Made by a program: the position numbers and the translations under genes. DNA of 64,000 bases from positions 430,653-494,652 of the forward strand of contig JAHBXI010000004.1 of NCBI GenBank assembly GCA_019636515.1. Reading direction: 5' to 3'. Each line of letters opens with the position of its first letter. The stretch's first letter is position 1. Below the pieces are notes generated by a model. The model searched no databases, was not told the DNA's origin, and saw only the letters and a program-made list of their open reading frames with translations. This DNA is from Phycisphaeraceae bacterium. GTDB lineage: Bacteria; Planctomycetota; Phycisphaerae; Phycisphaerales; UBA1924. Positions 44,051-52,777 of this stretch are shown in pieces.

Positions 44051-45262
44051 TTACCGGGATTCGCGGTCCCCGGCGGACAACGCCGTGCGACCCCCCGATC
44101 CCGACGCCACGATGGCTTTCAGCAGCGATTCAACCGATCGACGCAGGTGGGCAAGGTCCCCGTCGTTTCGGATGATGTGGGTTGACCGGGCCCGCTTCTG
44201 GTCCAGGGGCAGTTGCGCGGCCTGACGCGCCGACAGGTGCTCGGGGCTCCATCGTCGAGAGGAGAGGCGGCCGGCCCGCACGTCATCCGACGCCTCGACG
44301 AACACCACCGCGTCGCAGTCGCGGTCGATCCCCGACTCAAAGAGCAGCGGGGCATCCACGACGACGACACCCCCCCCCGCCTCGCGCACACGGCTCACCA
44401 GCCGGTCACGCGCCTGCTTGATCAGCGGATGAAGCAGCGATTCGAGCCGGGCACGCTCGGACGCGTCTGAAAAAATAATCTCCGCGATCTTCGAACGATC
44501 GGGCCACCCGCTTGATCCCAGGATCGAAGAACCCCACCAGCGCGTCAGTTCGTCCCGGATCTCCGGCGTGTCGAGCAGGCGCCTGGCCTCCGCGTCGCTG
44601 TCGGAGACGTGGCACCCAAGGTCGCGCATCACCCCCGCCACGGCGGACTTGCCAGACCCGATCCCACCCGCCACGCCGACCTGGATCACACGCCCCGCGG
44701 CGGCGTTCGCCGCGCCAGGGGCGGCCAAACCAGGCAATCCGGACGGGTTCCCTCCCGCGGCAAGGACAGCCCCCCGCACGTCGTCAAAGTACCGCCGTGG
44801 CACGGGGATGTCGTTCCACACGACTTCGGGAACCAAAAGCGCCGAGGTGCCCGCCGCGAGTGATCCGACGCCCGTGAGGCGTTGTCGCACGGAACGGTCC
44901 AGCGCCAGATACTGGATGTTGCGAAGCGGGATCTCGACCAGCGAACGCCGCAAGACCCCCGAGTGCCGCGAGATCCGGTCCCCGGTGAGCGTGTAGCGGC
45001 GGTTCAACCACTCGAGAAAGTCCCACACCAGGCGAAACAGGAACGCCAGCCACCACAGCCCCAGGAACAGACCCCGCAGGTCCTGGAGCAAGGCCCGGCC
45101 CGCCGACCAGATGACCACCAGCACCAGGAGCATCGCCGCGTACCACCACGCATGGCGAAGCACGATGAACCACGGGCTTGGACGTATCGAAAAACTCCCT
45201 CTCGGCCCGTCGGGTGACGCGGCGATGGGGACGGAGCGGTCTTCGCGGTCGGTCGTGGTCAT
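44051..45262 (-). CDS. coaE: Fusion of a bPH2 membrane domain with dephospho-CoA kinase
   Basis: 403 aa, about twice the length of free-standing CoaE. Residues about 25-80 carry two membrane helices (LRHAWWYAAMLLVLVVIWSA; LFLGLWWLAFLFRLVWDFLE) and residues about 85-170 resemble a bacterial PH domain (DRISRHSGVLRRSLVEIPLR). From about residue 190 there is a complete dephospho-CoA kinase: VGVAGGIGSGKSAVAGVM (P-loop), SDSDAEARRLL, LHPLIKQAR and DAPLLFESGIDRDCD. It catalyses the last CoA step. ATG 45262 overlaps the hpt stop codon by 4 bp (ATGA), so the two are translationally coupled. The kinase would be held at the inner membrane. Confidence 0.9.
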   Translation of the reverse strand: MTTTDREDRSVPIAASPDGPRGSFSIRPSPWFIVLRHAWWYAAMLLVLVVIWSAGRALLQDLRGLFLGLWWLAFLFRLVWDFLEWLNRRYTLTGDRISRHSGVLRRSLVEIPLRNIQYLALDRSVRQRLTGVGSLAAGTSALLVPEVVWNDIPVPRRYFDDVRGAVLAAGGNPSGLPGLAAPGAANAAAGRVIQVGVAGGIGSGKSAVAGVMRDLGCHVSDSDAEARRLLDTPEIRDELTRWWGSSILGSSGWPDRSKIAEIIFSDASERARLESLLHPLIKQARDRLVSRVREAGGGVVVVDAPLLFESGIDRDCDAVVFVEASDDVRAGRLSSRRWSPEHLSARQAAQLPLDQKRARSTHIIRNDGDLAHLRRSVESLLKAIVASGSGGRTALSAGDRESR

Positions 45263-45843
45263 GCCGCGCTGGGTGAACCGTCGCCGGCGATGGCTTCCGG
45301 ACGCAGCGTCGCGATCTGCGGGTAATTCCGGTAGAAGCCGTCGTAATCCAGGCCGTACCCGACGACAAAGTGGTTGGGAATATCGAAGCCGACGTACTCG
45401 ACCTCGACCGGACGAACGCGGACGGACTCGGGTTTGCGAAGCAGCACGCAGGTCCGCAGGCTCGCCGGACCCTGCCCCGCGATCAGTTCCTTGACCAGGC
45501 CGATCGTCTGCCCCGAGTCCAGGATGTCGTCGATGATCAGCACGTGCTTGCCGCACAGGTCGCATGGGAGATCGCCCGAGATCTTGGCCCCCTTCGAGGC
45601 GATCGACGCCCCCGGGTAACTCGAAACCGCGACGACTCGCAGGGACAGCCGCAAGGGCAGTTCACGGATCAGGTCCGCCGCCAGCACCAGCGCCCCGGTC
45701 AGGATCGGGATGATGACCACCTCCACGCCGGGGTTCGTATCCCGGTCGGAGTTGATGTCGCGCGCGATGCGTTCCCCGAGTTCCCGGACCCGTTCGGCGA
45801 TCTGTTCGCGAGTCACAAGGATGTGGTCGATCTCGGGGAACAT
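45259..45843 (-). CDS. hpt: Hypoxanthine phosphoribosyltransferase
   Basis: 194 aa. It salvages hypoxanthine (or guanine) to the nucleotide using PRPP. The PRPP-binding motif is VLIIDDILDSGQTIG near residue 105, and the flexible loop includes SSYPGASIASKGAK. The C-terminal VEYVGFDIPNHFVVGYGLDY matches the purine-binding segment of hypoxanthine/guanine enzymes. The start at ATG 45843 (MFPEIDHILVTREQIAER) is the family N-terminus. The stop codon overlaps the coaE start. It lies 99 bp from the end of ppa on the same strand. Confidence 0.94.
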   Translation of the reverse strand: MFPEIDHILVTREQIAERVRELGERIARDINSDRDTNPGVEVVIIPILTGALVLAADLIRELPLRLSLRVVAVSSYPGASIASKGAKISGDLPCDLCGKHVLIIDDILDSGQTIGLVKELIAGQGPASLRTCVLLRKPESVRVRPVEVEYVGFDIPNHFVVGYGLDYDGFYRNYPQIATLRPEAIAGDGSPSAA

Positions 45844-45942
45844 GTCCTGTGGAATCCAGCGGGGCAGGTCACGGGGTCCGGGGTCCGGGGGAAGTCGGGG
45901 GCGACAAGTGGCTTGTTCAACATCCGCGCCGCGGCGGATGGG

Positions 45943-46509
45943 TTAGCCGACCAGTCCCTTGATCTGGCCTTTGCGGCGCATGGTCCAGTACCGCTGGAGG
46001 GAATCCTCCACAATCGCAAACGCCGCCTGCGCGGGCAGGATCTCATCGACCTCCACGCTCTTGCCTTCCAGGGATTTGTAATCCTCGAAGAACTTCCGCA
46101 GGAGTTTGAAGATATGGCGTGGGAAATCGCTGGCCACGGCGAACTCCTGGTACACCGGATCCTGGATCAGGACGGCGATGATCTTGTGGTCGGGCTTTCC
46201 CTGGTCGATCATGCTCATCAGCCCGACCGCCCGGGCGCAGCAGAGCGTCATGGGGGGGATCGGTTCGGTGCAGTACACCAGCACGTCGAGGGGGTCATCG
46301 TCTTCCGCAAGCGTCTGGGGAATAAAACCGTAATTGGCGGGGTAATAGACAGCGGAAGCGAGTACCCGGTCGAGTTTCAGAAGCCCCGTCCCCTTATCGA
46401 GTTCGAATTTCAGGTTTGAACCCTTGGGGATCTCGATTACGGTCCGGAAACACTCCGGGAGCGGTGATTCTTCGAGGCCCGGGGTGACGTCATGCCAGGG
46501 ATGGATCAT
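45943..46509 (-). CDS. ppa: Inorganic pyrophosphatase, family I
   Basis: 188 aa from ATG 46509 (MIHPWHDVTPG). It hydrolyses pyrophosphate in the cytoplasm and drives biosynthetic reactions. Active-site stretches include VIEIPKGSNLKFELDK, YPANYGFIPQTLAEDDDPLD (the DxDPxD-like metal-binding motif in which the Asp residues are intact) and ALVLIQDP-like IAVLIQDPVY. Length fits the prokaryotic enzyme. TACCCT ends 8 nt before the ATG, with no Shine-Dalgarno sequence. It is divergent from asnB; the AT-rich gap of about 250 bp carries asnB's promoter. Confidence 0.95.
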   Translation of the reverse strand: MIHPWHDVTPGLEESPLPECFRTVIEIPKGSNLKFELDKGTGLLKLDRVLASAVYYPANYGFIPQTLAEDDDPLDVLVYCTEPIPPMTLCCARAVGLMSMIDQGKPDHKIIAVLIQDPVYQEFAVASDFPRHIFKLLRKFFEDYKSLEGKSVEVDEILPAQAAFAIVEDSLQRYWTMRRKGQIKGLVG

Positions 46510-46591
46510 AGTCGCAGAGGGTAGCGTGCCGGGTCGAGAAGTTCGTAGCGGGTTCGGTCCCAAATCGCGTTTGATTTATAGATTTGACCAC

Positions 46592-46619
46592 TTGCAAACT
46601 ATAGGTAAAGAAGTATAAT
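46592..46619 (+). promoter_or_regulatory. asnB promoter
   Basis: -35 TTGCAA (46592-46597), 16-nt spacer, -10 TATAAT (46614-46619). A second -35-like TTGACC lies 8 nt upstream but at an unsuitable distance. The predicted leader is about 130 nt to the asnB ATG. The stretch 46565-46620 is the most AT-rich part of the central window. Confidence 0.7.
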
Positions 46620-46758
46620 TCATCCGCCGATGCGTGGTAGGAGGGAGGGACTCTCCTGCGATTGTCGGCCTGTTCCTCACCCCTTCTTTGAGTTCGGGAT
46701 CAACCCCGAGCGTTCTGTAAGCAAGGATCGGCGTGGGTCTTGTTGGGGCGTCGCCTGC

Positions 46759-48762
46759 ATGTGCGGCATCGCGGGACATATCAGTTTGGCCGAGCGGGCC
46801 GGAAAGCACGCCGAGGCGGTTCGCCGTATGAACCGTTCCATGGTCCACCGTGGCCCCGATGGCGACGGTGAATACTCGGACCGGCACGTACACCTGGCGA
46901 TGCGGCGCCTGTCGATCATCGATCTCGAAGGCGGGTGGCAGCCGCTGTACAACGAAGATCGCTCGATCGCGCTGGTCGCCAACGGCGAGGTGTACAACCA
47001 CGTCGAACTGCGGGCATCGCTCGAGGCCCGGGGCCACCGGTTCACGACGCACTCGGACTGCGAGACGATCCTGCACCTCTACGAGGAGCACGGCGCCGAT
47101 TGCCTTCACCACCTGCGGGGGATGTACGCGTTCGCGCTGTACGACATCCGGGCGGGCCGCGTGCTGATCGGCCGTGACCGCATGGGAGAAAAGCCCGTCT
47201 ATCTGTATGAACGCCCCGGAGAGGTGTGGTTCTGCTCGGAGTTGCGCTGCCTTCTCACCAGCGGACAGGTTCCCTTCGAACTCGACCCGGGCTCGGTGAA
47301 CCTGTACTACCACTACAACTACATCCCCGAGCCGCGCACCGCGGTCAAAGGCGTGCGAAAGTTGCCCGCCGGGTCGTACCTCATGATCGACCTCAAGCCG
47401 TGGCGCGTCACCGAGCACCGCTACTGGCGTCTGTCGGACGCTCCGCCGGTCGAGGGAGATCCGGTGCGGCTGATACGCGGCGAACTCGACCGGATCGGGG
47501 AACTCGTCACGCGTGCCGATGTCCCGATCGGCGTGGCACTGTCGGGCGGGGTCGATTCAACGCTCATCGCCGCCATAGCGGCCGGGCACCGGCCGGGCCT
47601 GGTCCACGCGCTGACGGTCGGGTATCCGGGACGTCCAGACCAGGATGAACGATCCGTCGCGGCGCGGACGGCCAAGCGGCTCGGCATGCCCTTCCACGAG
47701 GTGGAGATCCACACCCGCGAGGTCGTCGAGTTGTTCCCCGAGAGGGCGCTCTGGAGAGACGACCCGATCGCCGACACCGCCGGGCACGGGTACTACGCGG
47801 TCTCCCGGCTCGCCAAGGCCAACGGCATACCCGTCCTCCTCCAGGGCCAGGGGGCCGACGAGTTGTTCTGGGGATACGGATGGGTGCGTAGCGCGCTGGA
47901 GGCCTCGCTGGTGAAGCAGTCGGGGGATCCCGCGTCACGCCGCAAAGACCCCTACCGCCGGCTCTTTCCGAACGGCGCCGGGTCGCTGCGCTCGATGGCA
48001 AGCCGGACGGCGCAATGGCTGCTGGGGTGGTCACGCGGGCATCCCGACGAAGGAGCCCCGGAAGATCAGTTGATTTTCTACAACGGCAACTCGTCGTACC
48101 AGCGAGCCAGGTGGCTGGTGCGGCGCGTCTTCCCGCCGGAGTTCTCCGCCCGGGCCATCGCGACGGATCCGGCCGAGATCTTCCGCCGACCCAGGCCGTG
48201 GGGGAACCTGCCGGTCATGTTCACGGAATTGATGTGCGAGACGTACCTGCTGGAGAACGGGATCGTCCAGGGGGATCGCCTTTCGATGATCAACTCCGTC
48301 GAGTTGCGCCTGCCGCTGTGCGACTACCGACTCGCGGAACTGGCCGTGGGCCTGCGGAAGGTATACCCCGACCACCGGCTTCCGTACAAGCACTGGCTGA
48401 AGGCCGCGGCGCACGACCTGGTGCCAACCGAACTGATGAACCGTCCCAAGCAAGGGTTTACGCCGCCGCACAAGTCATGGATGACGCCGCTGACCGATGC
48501 GTACCGGCTTTCGCTCGAAGATGGATACCTGGTCAACCACGGCGTCCTGGCTCCCAAGGCCGCGGCCGAGATGACCAACCACCGATTCAGGCTGCCCATC
48601 TGGACCGAGGCCATCTACAAGACGCTCGTGCTCGAATTCTGGTGCCGGGGAATGTCCGCCGCGGCCTCGTCGGGAGGAGTGATGGAGCACACGCACCGCG
48701 TGCCGTTCCACACCTCCAGCCAGGTCGAATCACCAGGCCCGCGCCGAGCATGGGCGGGCTGA
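46759..48762 (+). CDS. asnB: Asparagine synthase (glutamine-hydrolysing)
   Basis: 667 aa from ATG 46759 (MCGIAGHISLAERAGK); the N-terminal Cys2 nucleophile fixes the start. The class II amidotransferase domain (residues 1-200; RMNRSMVHRGPDGDGEY, VANGEVYNHVELRA) makes ammonia from glutamine; the synthase domain has the PP-loop VALSGGVDSTLIAAIAAG near residue 258, then GQGADELFWGYGWV and SVELRLPLCDYRLAELA. It may make asparagine or amidate a carbohydrate, since AsnB paralogues are common in polysaccharide clusters; gmd and glycosyltransferases in this window make the latter possible. The last 40 residues extend beyond the usual length. It has a 130-nt leader. Confidence 0.93.
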   Translation: MCGIAGHISLAERAGKHAEAVRRMNRSMVHRGPDGDGEYSDRHVHLAMRRLSIIDLEGGWQPLYNEDRSIALVANGEVYNHVELRASLEARGHRFTTHSDCETILHLYEEHGADCLHHLRGMYAFALYDIRAGRVLIGRDRMGEKPVYLYERPGEVWFCSELRCLLTSGQVPFELDPGSVNLYYHYNYIPEPRTAVKGVRKLPAGSYLMIDLKPWRVTEHRYWRLSDAPPVEGDPVRLIRGELDRIGELVTRADVPIGVALSGGVDSTLIAAIAAGHRPGLVHALTVGYPGRPDQDERSVAARTAKRLGMPFHEVEIHTREVVELFPERALWRDDPIADTAGHGYYAVSRLAKANGIPVLLQGQGADELFWGYGWVRSALEASLVKQSGDPASRRKDPYRRLFPNGAGSLRSMASRTAQWLLGWSRGHPDEGAPEDQLIFYNGNSSYQRARWLVRRVFPPEFSARAIATDPAEIFRRPRPWGNLPVMFTELMCETYLLENGIVQGDRLSMINSVELRLPLCDYRLAELAVGLRKVYPDHRLPYKHWLKAAAHDLVPTELMNRPKQGFTPPHKSWMTPLTDAYRLSLEDGYLVNHGVLAPKAAAEMTNHRFRLPIWTEAIYKTLVLEFWCRGMSAAASSGGVMEHTHRVPFHTSSQVESPGPRRAWAG

Positions 48763-48791
48763 TCCGCCCCCCGTCGAGAGGCCCGTTTGCG

Positions 48792-48819
48792 TTGACCGTG
48801 GCGCGGGGTTCGCTACCCT
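48792..48819 (+). promoter_or_regulatory. Promoter of pgi giving a probable leaderless mRNA
   Basis: -35 TTGACC (48792-48797), 16-nt spacer, -10 TACCCT (48814-48819), then 6 nt to the ATG at 48826. The transcription start would coincide with the start codon; no Shine-Dalgarno sequence exists. Confidence 0.6.
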
Positions 48820-48825
48820 CCGCCA

Positions 48826-50253
48826 ATGCTCACCATCGACTATGCCAACTGCCTCGCCGACCGCGTGGGTTCGCACGGCCTCGACGCGGCCATGTTTGAT
48901 CCCGCGGGTCAGCCGGCCATGACATGCCGGGCGTTGACGGCCTCGCTCGACAAGACGCGAGGCACCGGGTGGGAACGCTGGAGGGCTCTCCCGCACGACC
49001 CGGTTCGATCCGATCATCTCCGCCAGGTGCGCTCGGCGGTGTCGGCATGCGCCGACCGCTTCGAGAACATGGTGGTGCTGGGGATCGGTGGGTCGGCCCT
49101 CGGCAACATCGCCCTTCAATCCGCCCTCAACCCCCCGACGCACAACCTGCTCTCCGGAGCCCCCGGAGGACCCCGGCGAGGCCCGCGGATGTTCGTCATC
49201 GACAACGTGGACCCCGAGTACTTCGCCCAGACCCTCTCCTTCTGCGAGTCCGCCCCCGGAGGGCTGGAAAAAACCCTCTTCAACGTCATCAGCAAGTCCG
49301 GGGAGACCGCCGAGACCGCGGCCCAGTTCATGATCGTCCGCGAGGCCCTCAGGAAACGCCTGGGAGACAGGTACGCCGGGAACATCGTCGCCGCGACGGA
49401 TCCCGCGCAGGGAACCATGAGGCGCATCTGCGACCAGGAGGGGATCGCGACGCTCCCGGTCCCAGACGGGGTGGGCGGACGCTTCAGCGTCCTGTCCCCC
49501 GTCGGGCTCTTCTCCGCCGCGATGACCGGCATCGATGTCGAGGCGATGCTCCAAGGCGCGGCCGAGATGGACGCGGCCTGCCGCCGAGAAGAACTGACCG
49601 CCAACCCCGCGGCCATGCTCGCCTTCCTGCTCGTCGAACTGGGGACCACCAAGGGAAAGACCAACCACGTCCTGATGCCCTACGCCAACTCCCTCTACCT
49701 GCTCGCCGACTGGTACCGACAGTTGTGGGCCGAGTCGCTCGGCAAACGGGTCGACCGAGCCGGGGAGACCGTCTTCGCCGGGTTCACGCCGATCAAGGCG
49801 CTGGGCACGACCGACCAGCACTCCCAGGTGCAGTTGTACCGGGAAGGTCCAAACGACAAGGTGATCGGGTTCCTGGAAGTCAACTCCTTCCGCCGCGAGG
49901 TCCAGATTCCCACCGGCCTGGGCGTTGAGGCGCTGATGTACCTCGAAGGCCGCCGCATGTCCGAACTCCTCAGCGCCGAAAAGAGAGCCACCGAGTACGC
50001 CCTGCTCGAGAGCCAGCGCCCCAACTACACCATCCGCTTCCCGGAGATCGACGCCCGGCATGTCGGCCAGTTCCTCTGGCTCTGGCAGGTCGCGACCAGT
50101 TACGCCGGGCTGATGCTCGACATCGACGCCTACGACCAGCCCGCCGTCGAACTGGGCAAGCAGGCAACCTTCGGCCTGATGGGACGAAAGGGGTACGAGA
50201 CGCACAAGCGATCCGTCGATGGGGCGCTGACGCCGACGCGCTGGGTGATCTGA
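48826..50253 (+). CDS. pgi: Glucose-6-phosphate isomerase
   Basis: 475 aa, shorter than E. coli Pgi (549 aa) and like the compact bacterial forms. It interconverts glucose 6-phosphate and fructose 6-phosphate, which supplies mannose precursors for Gmd. Visible are VLGIGGSALGNIALQSAL (phosphate loop), NVISKSGETAETAAQF (conserved SKTGxT variant), TDPAQGTMRRI, the late KALGTTDQHSQVQLY (catalytic His) and WVI end. It is leaderless (TACCCT 6 nt before the ATG). It is followed after 210 bp, including a tandem repeat, by kbl on the same strand. Confidence 0.95.
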   Translation: MLTIDYANCLADRVGSHGLDAAMFDPAGQPAMTCRALTASLDKTRGTGWERWRALPHDPVRSDHLRQVRSAVSACADRFENMVVLGIGGSALGNIALQSALNPPTHNLLSGAPGGPRRGPRMFVIDNVDPEYFAQTLSFCESAPGGLEKTLFNVISKSGETAETAAQFMIVREALRKRLGDRYAGNIVAATDPAQGTMRRICDQEGIATLPVPDGVGGRFSVLSPVGLFSAAMTGIDVEAMLQGAAEMDAACRREELTANPAAMLAFLLVELGTTKGKTNHVLMPYANSLYLLADWYRQLWAESLGKRVDRAGETVFAGFTPIKALGTTDQHSQVQLYREGPNDKVIGFLEVNSFRREVQIPTGLGVEALMYLEGRRMSELLSAEKRATEYALLESQRPNYTIRFPEIDARHVGQFLWLWQVATSYAGLMLDIDAYDQPAVELGKQATFGLMGRKGYETHKRSVDGALTPTRWVI

Positions 50254-50300
50254 TACCCCGCGGGCTTGACCGTGATCCCCGATGCTCACGACCCAGAACG

Positions 50301-50360
50301 ACCCGGTTCCAGCCGACCCGGTTCCAGCCGACCCGGTTCCAGCCGACCCGGTTCCAGCCG
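50301..50360 (+). repeat. Four perfect copies of a 15-bp tandem repeat
   Basis: ACCCGGTTCCAGCCG occurs four times in direct succession, at 50301, 50316, 50331 and 50346, with one degenerate copy after. It lies in the 210-bp gap between pgi and kbl. The unit length is a multiple of three, but no coding gene covers it convincingly. Repeat number may vary by slippage. Confidence 0.95.
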
Positions 50361-50462
50361 GCGCGGTGCCAGACGACCCAGACCAGCCCCCCAAACCAGC
50401 CCCCCCGGATCAGGCCCTGACCCAACCCGCTTGCTCCCCATCGACCGGGTTAGACTTGGGCC

Positions 50463-51704
50463 ATGCCAGCCGATCACCCCTTCAACGACCGCACCGATCG
50501 CCTCCTCGCCTCGCTCCGAGAGCAGGGACTTTACAAGAAACTGCTGACCATCGACGGGCCGATGGACGCCACGGTCCGGCTTCGCCGAGAGGACGGGTCG
50601 GTCCACGAAGCGCTGTGCTTTTGCTCGAACAATTACCTGGGACTGGCGAACCACCCCGAAGTCGTGGAGGCATCGATCCGTGGACTCAGGGCCTACGGGG
50701 CCGGGACCGCGTCGGTGCGGTTCATCTGCGGGACATTCTCACCGCACCGCCACCTCGAAGAGACGATCGCCCGGTACATGGGGACCGAGTCGAGTTACTC
50801 GTTCGTGTCGTGCTGGACGGCCACCGAGGCCCTCTTCCCGACGGTCTGCGAGGCCGGGGACCTGATCGTCTCCGACGAACTCAACCACGCCTGCATCATC
50901 GACGCCATCCGCCTCACCCCGGTGATCAAGAAGGGCGTGCTCAAGGCGGTCTACAAGAACAACCGCCTGACCGGGCCGGACTCGCTCGAAGCCCGCCTCG
51001 CCGAGGCCGCCGCCAACCCCGGCGTCACCGGGCAGGTCTGGGTCGTGACCGACGGCGTTTTCAGCATGGAAGGCTCGATCGCGGACCTGCCCGCCATGCG
51101 GCGCCTGTGCGATCAGTTCGGGGCGATCCTGGTGGTCGATGACTCGCACGGCCACGGGGTGATGGGGGCCACCGGCCGGGGGACGCACGAGTACTGGGGC
51201 ATGGAAACAACGGCCGGTACCGGCCAGAACCGCGTGGACATCTTCACCGGGACGCTCGGCAAGGCCCTGGGCGGGGCCGCGGGCGGATTCGTCGCCGGCC
51301 CGCGGCGGGTCACGGACCTGATCATCCAGCGCGGTCGCCCCACGCTCTTCTCCAACGCCCTGCCCGTTTCCGTCGCCTGCGCGGCCGCGGCGGCGATCGA
51401 GATCGTGATGCGAGAGCCCGAGCGGGTCCGCCGCCTGAAGCGGAACGTGGCCTACGCGAGGCAAAAGATCACCGCCGCGGGCTTTGAAGTCCTCGATTCT
51501 CCGACCGCGATCTGTCCCATCATCGTCCACGACACCGCCAAGGCCATCGCCATGAGCGCGCGGCTGCTTGAGATGGGCGTGTTCGTCATCGGGTTCGGGT
51601 TCCCGGTGGTGCCGGAGGGGCACGCCAGGCTGCGGGTTCAGATCTCCGCGGCGCACGAGTCCTCGCATATCGACACGCTGGTCGACAGTCTGCGCCGCCT
51701 GTAA
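50463..51704 (+). CDS. kbl: Glycine C-acetyltransferase (2-amino-3-ketobutyrate CoA ligase)
   Basis: 413 aa. A PLP enzyme of the alpha-oxoamine synthase family, joining glycine and acetyl-CoA in threonine breakdown. Key stretches: LCFCSNNYLGLANHPEVVEA, VRFICGTFSPHRHLEETIA, VDDSHGHGVMGATGRGTHEY, TGTLGKALGGAAGGF (PLP-lysine) and LFSNALPVSVACA, in the version typical of Kbl and not of biotin (BioF) or haem (HemA) relatives. TAGACT ends 6 nt before the ATG, with no ribosome binding site. No threonine dehydrogenase gene (tdh) is adjacent. Confidence 0.92.
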   Translation: MPADHPFNDRTDRLLASLREQGLYKKLLTIDGPMDATVRLRREDGSVHEALCFCSNNYLGLANHPEVVEASIRGLRAYGAGTASVRFICGTFSPHRHLEETIARYMGTESSYSFVSCWTATEALFPTVCEAGDLIVSDELNHACIIDAIRLTPVIKKGVLKAVYKNNRLTGPDSLEARLAEAAANPGVTGQVWVVTDGVFSMEGSIADLPAMRRLCDQFGAILVVDDSHGHGVMGATGRGTHEYWGMETTAGTGQNRVDIFTGTLGKALGGAAGGFVAGPRRVTDLIIQRGRPTLFSNALPVSVACAAAAAIEIVMREPERVRRLKRNVAYARQKITAAGFEVLDSPTAICPIIVHDTAKAIAMSARLLEMGVFVIGFGFPVVPEGHARLRVQISAAHESSHIDTLVDSLRRL

Positions 51705-51715
51705 CGCCACCGCCC

Positions 51716-52777
51716 TCAGCGCGGTACGTCGGCTCGCCGTCGCGTCGCTTTCTCGGTTGCCGGCCCCGCCTCGCTCACGGCGTACTCGAGAGCGGCCGCC
51801 GCGATCCACATACAGGCCGCCACCGCGGCGACCAGGCCCGAGGCCTTCCAGTGCTCGGGGCCGATGACCGCGGCCCTGCCGTGCCACGACCGATCCGCGG
51901 TCATGTCAAAGACGGCCGTGGCGGGGGACCACAGCGCGGGGCGTACGACGGATTGAGGTCCCTGGTGTAAGGTCATGAGAACCGACACACCCCAACCCGC
52001 GCCCCCCAGCGCGACAAAGACCGCCATCCAGCCGGATCGAAGAAATTGATTCCAGCCAAAGGCACGCTCCCGGTGCCGCACGTGAAGCAGGGCGATGACC
52101 AGAACACCGCCCGCCGCCATCATCCACGCGACCGAGTGCGCCGAAATCGCCGCCGCGACCTGCACATCCCAGTGCGCCAGCGCGGGAATGGCCTGTGGCC
52201 AGATCGTCGCCTGGAGAGGCACCAGGATCGCCAGGATGTCCAGCAGCACCGATCCGGCGATGCTCCGCCCGGGGACCTCCTGGCTCAGGCGGACCATCGG
52301 CCAGAACACCACCACGCCCAGGCAGGCGGCAACCAACAGGAGCGTCGCGGCCGGTCGGTAGACATCGGGGGTCAGAAAGTGCGTCGAGGTGATAGGCCCA
52401 AGCGCCGCGGCCGTGGCCAGCAGCAGGTATCCCGTCCACATCAGCGCGAACGGTCGCGGCTCCGCACGGCGGTGCGCCCAGGGGTCGGCGCCTCTGAACC
52501 GGGCAGGCGCGTGCAAGGCCGGCGGCGAGGATCCCGTGCCGGGACCCGCGAGCGGCGGCACCTCGGACGCCGTGTCTGTCTGGCTCCCTGGCGGCGGCGT
52601 CCCGTGGCCCTCCACCTGGGCGGATGGGATTGGTATGGGAGGAAGGGGAGGATGGTCGGGCCGCGGTTCCACGGCGATGCGATTCCCCTGATGGAGAAAA
52701 AATCCGGCGAGCAACGCCGTCGGGTCAGCGGCGCGGAGTGGATCCCGGTGTCGCGGCACCCGCGGCCCGATCGGCAC
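51716..52777 (-). CDS. Integral membrane protein of unknown function
   Basis: 353 aa from GTG 52777, though the true start may be later, since the first 105 residues are a proline-rich, unstructured-looking region overlapping the ftsQ-like gene by 53 bp. Residues about 105-320 contain six to seven membrane helices (ALMWTGYLLLATAAALGPI, LLLVAACLGVVVFWPMVRL, AGSVLLDILAILVPLQATIW, ...). No known family recognised. It is the last gene of the murC-murB-ddl-ftsQ run and may be cotranscribed with them; a role in envelope assembly is inferred only from position. Confidence 0.68.
   Translation of the reverse strand: MPIGPRVPRHRDPLRAADPTALLAGFFLHQGNRIAVEPRPDHPPLPPIPIPSAQVEGHGTPPPGSQTDTASEVPPLAGPGTGSSPPALHAPARFRGADPWAHRRAEPRPFALMWTGYLLLATAAALGPITSTHFLTPDVYRPAATLLLVAACLGVVVFWPMVRLSQEVPGRSIAGSVLLDILAILVPLQATIWPQAIPALAHWDVQVAAAISAHSVAWMMAAGGVLVIALLHVRHRERAFGWNQFLRSGWMAVFVALGGAGWGVSVLMTLHQGPQSVVRPALWSPATAVFDMTADRSWHGRAAVIGPEHWKASGLVAAVAACMWIAAAALEYAVSEAGPATEKATRRRADVPR

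Noticed and set aside
46565..46620. AT-rich segment as a replication origin
   Set aside because: No DnaA boxes of the TTATNCACA type are visible and no dnaA, dnaN or gyr genes are near; it is explained as the asnB promoter region.
50301..50360. CRISPR array
   Set aside because: The 15-bp units are contiguous with no spacers and there are no cas genes; it is a simple tandem repeat.
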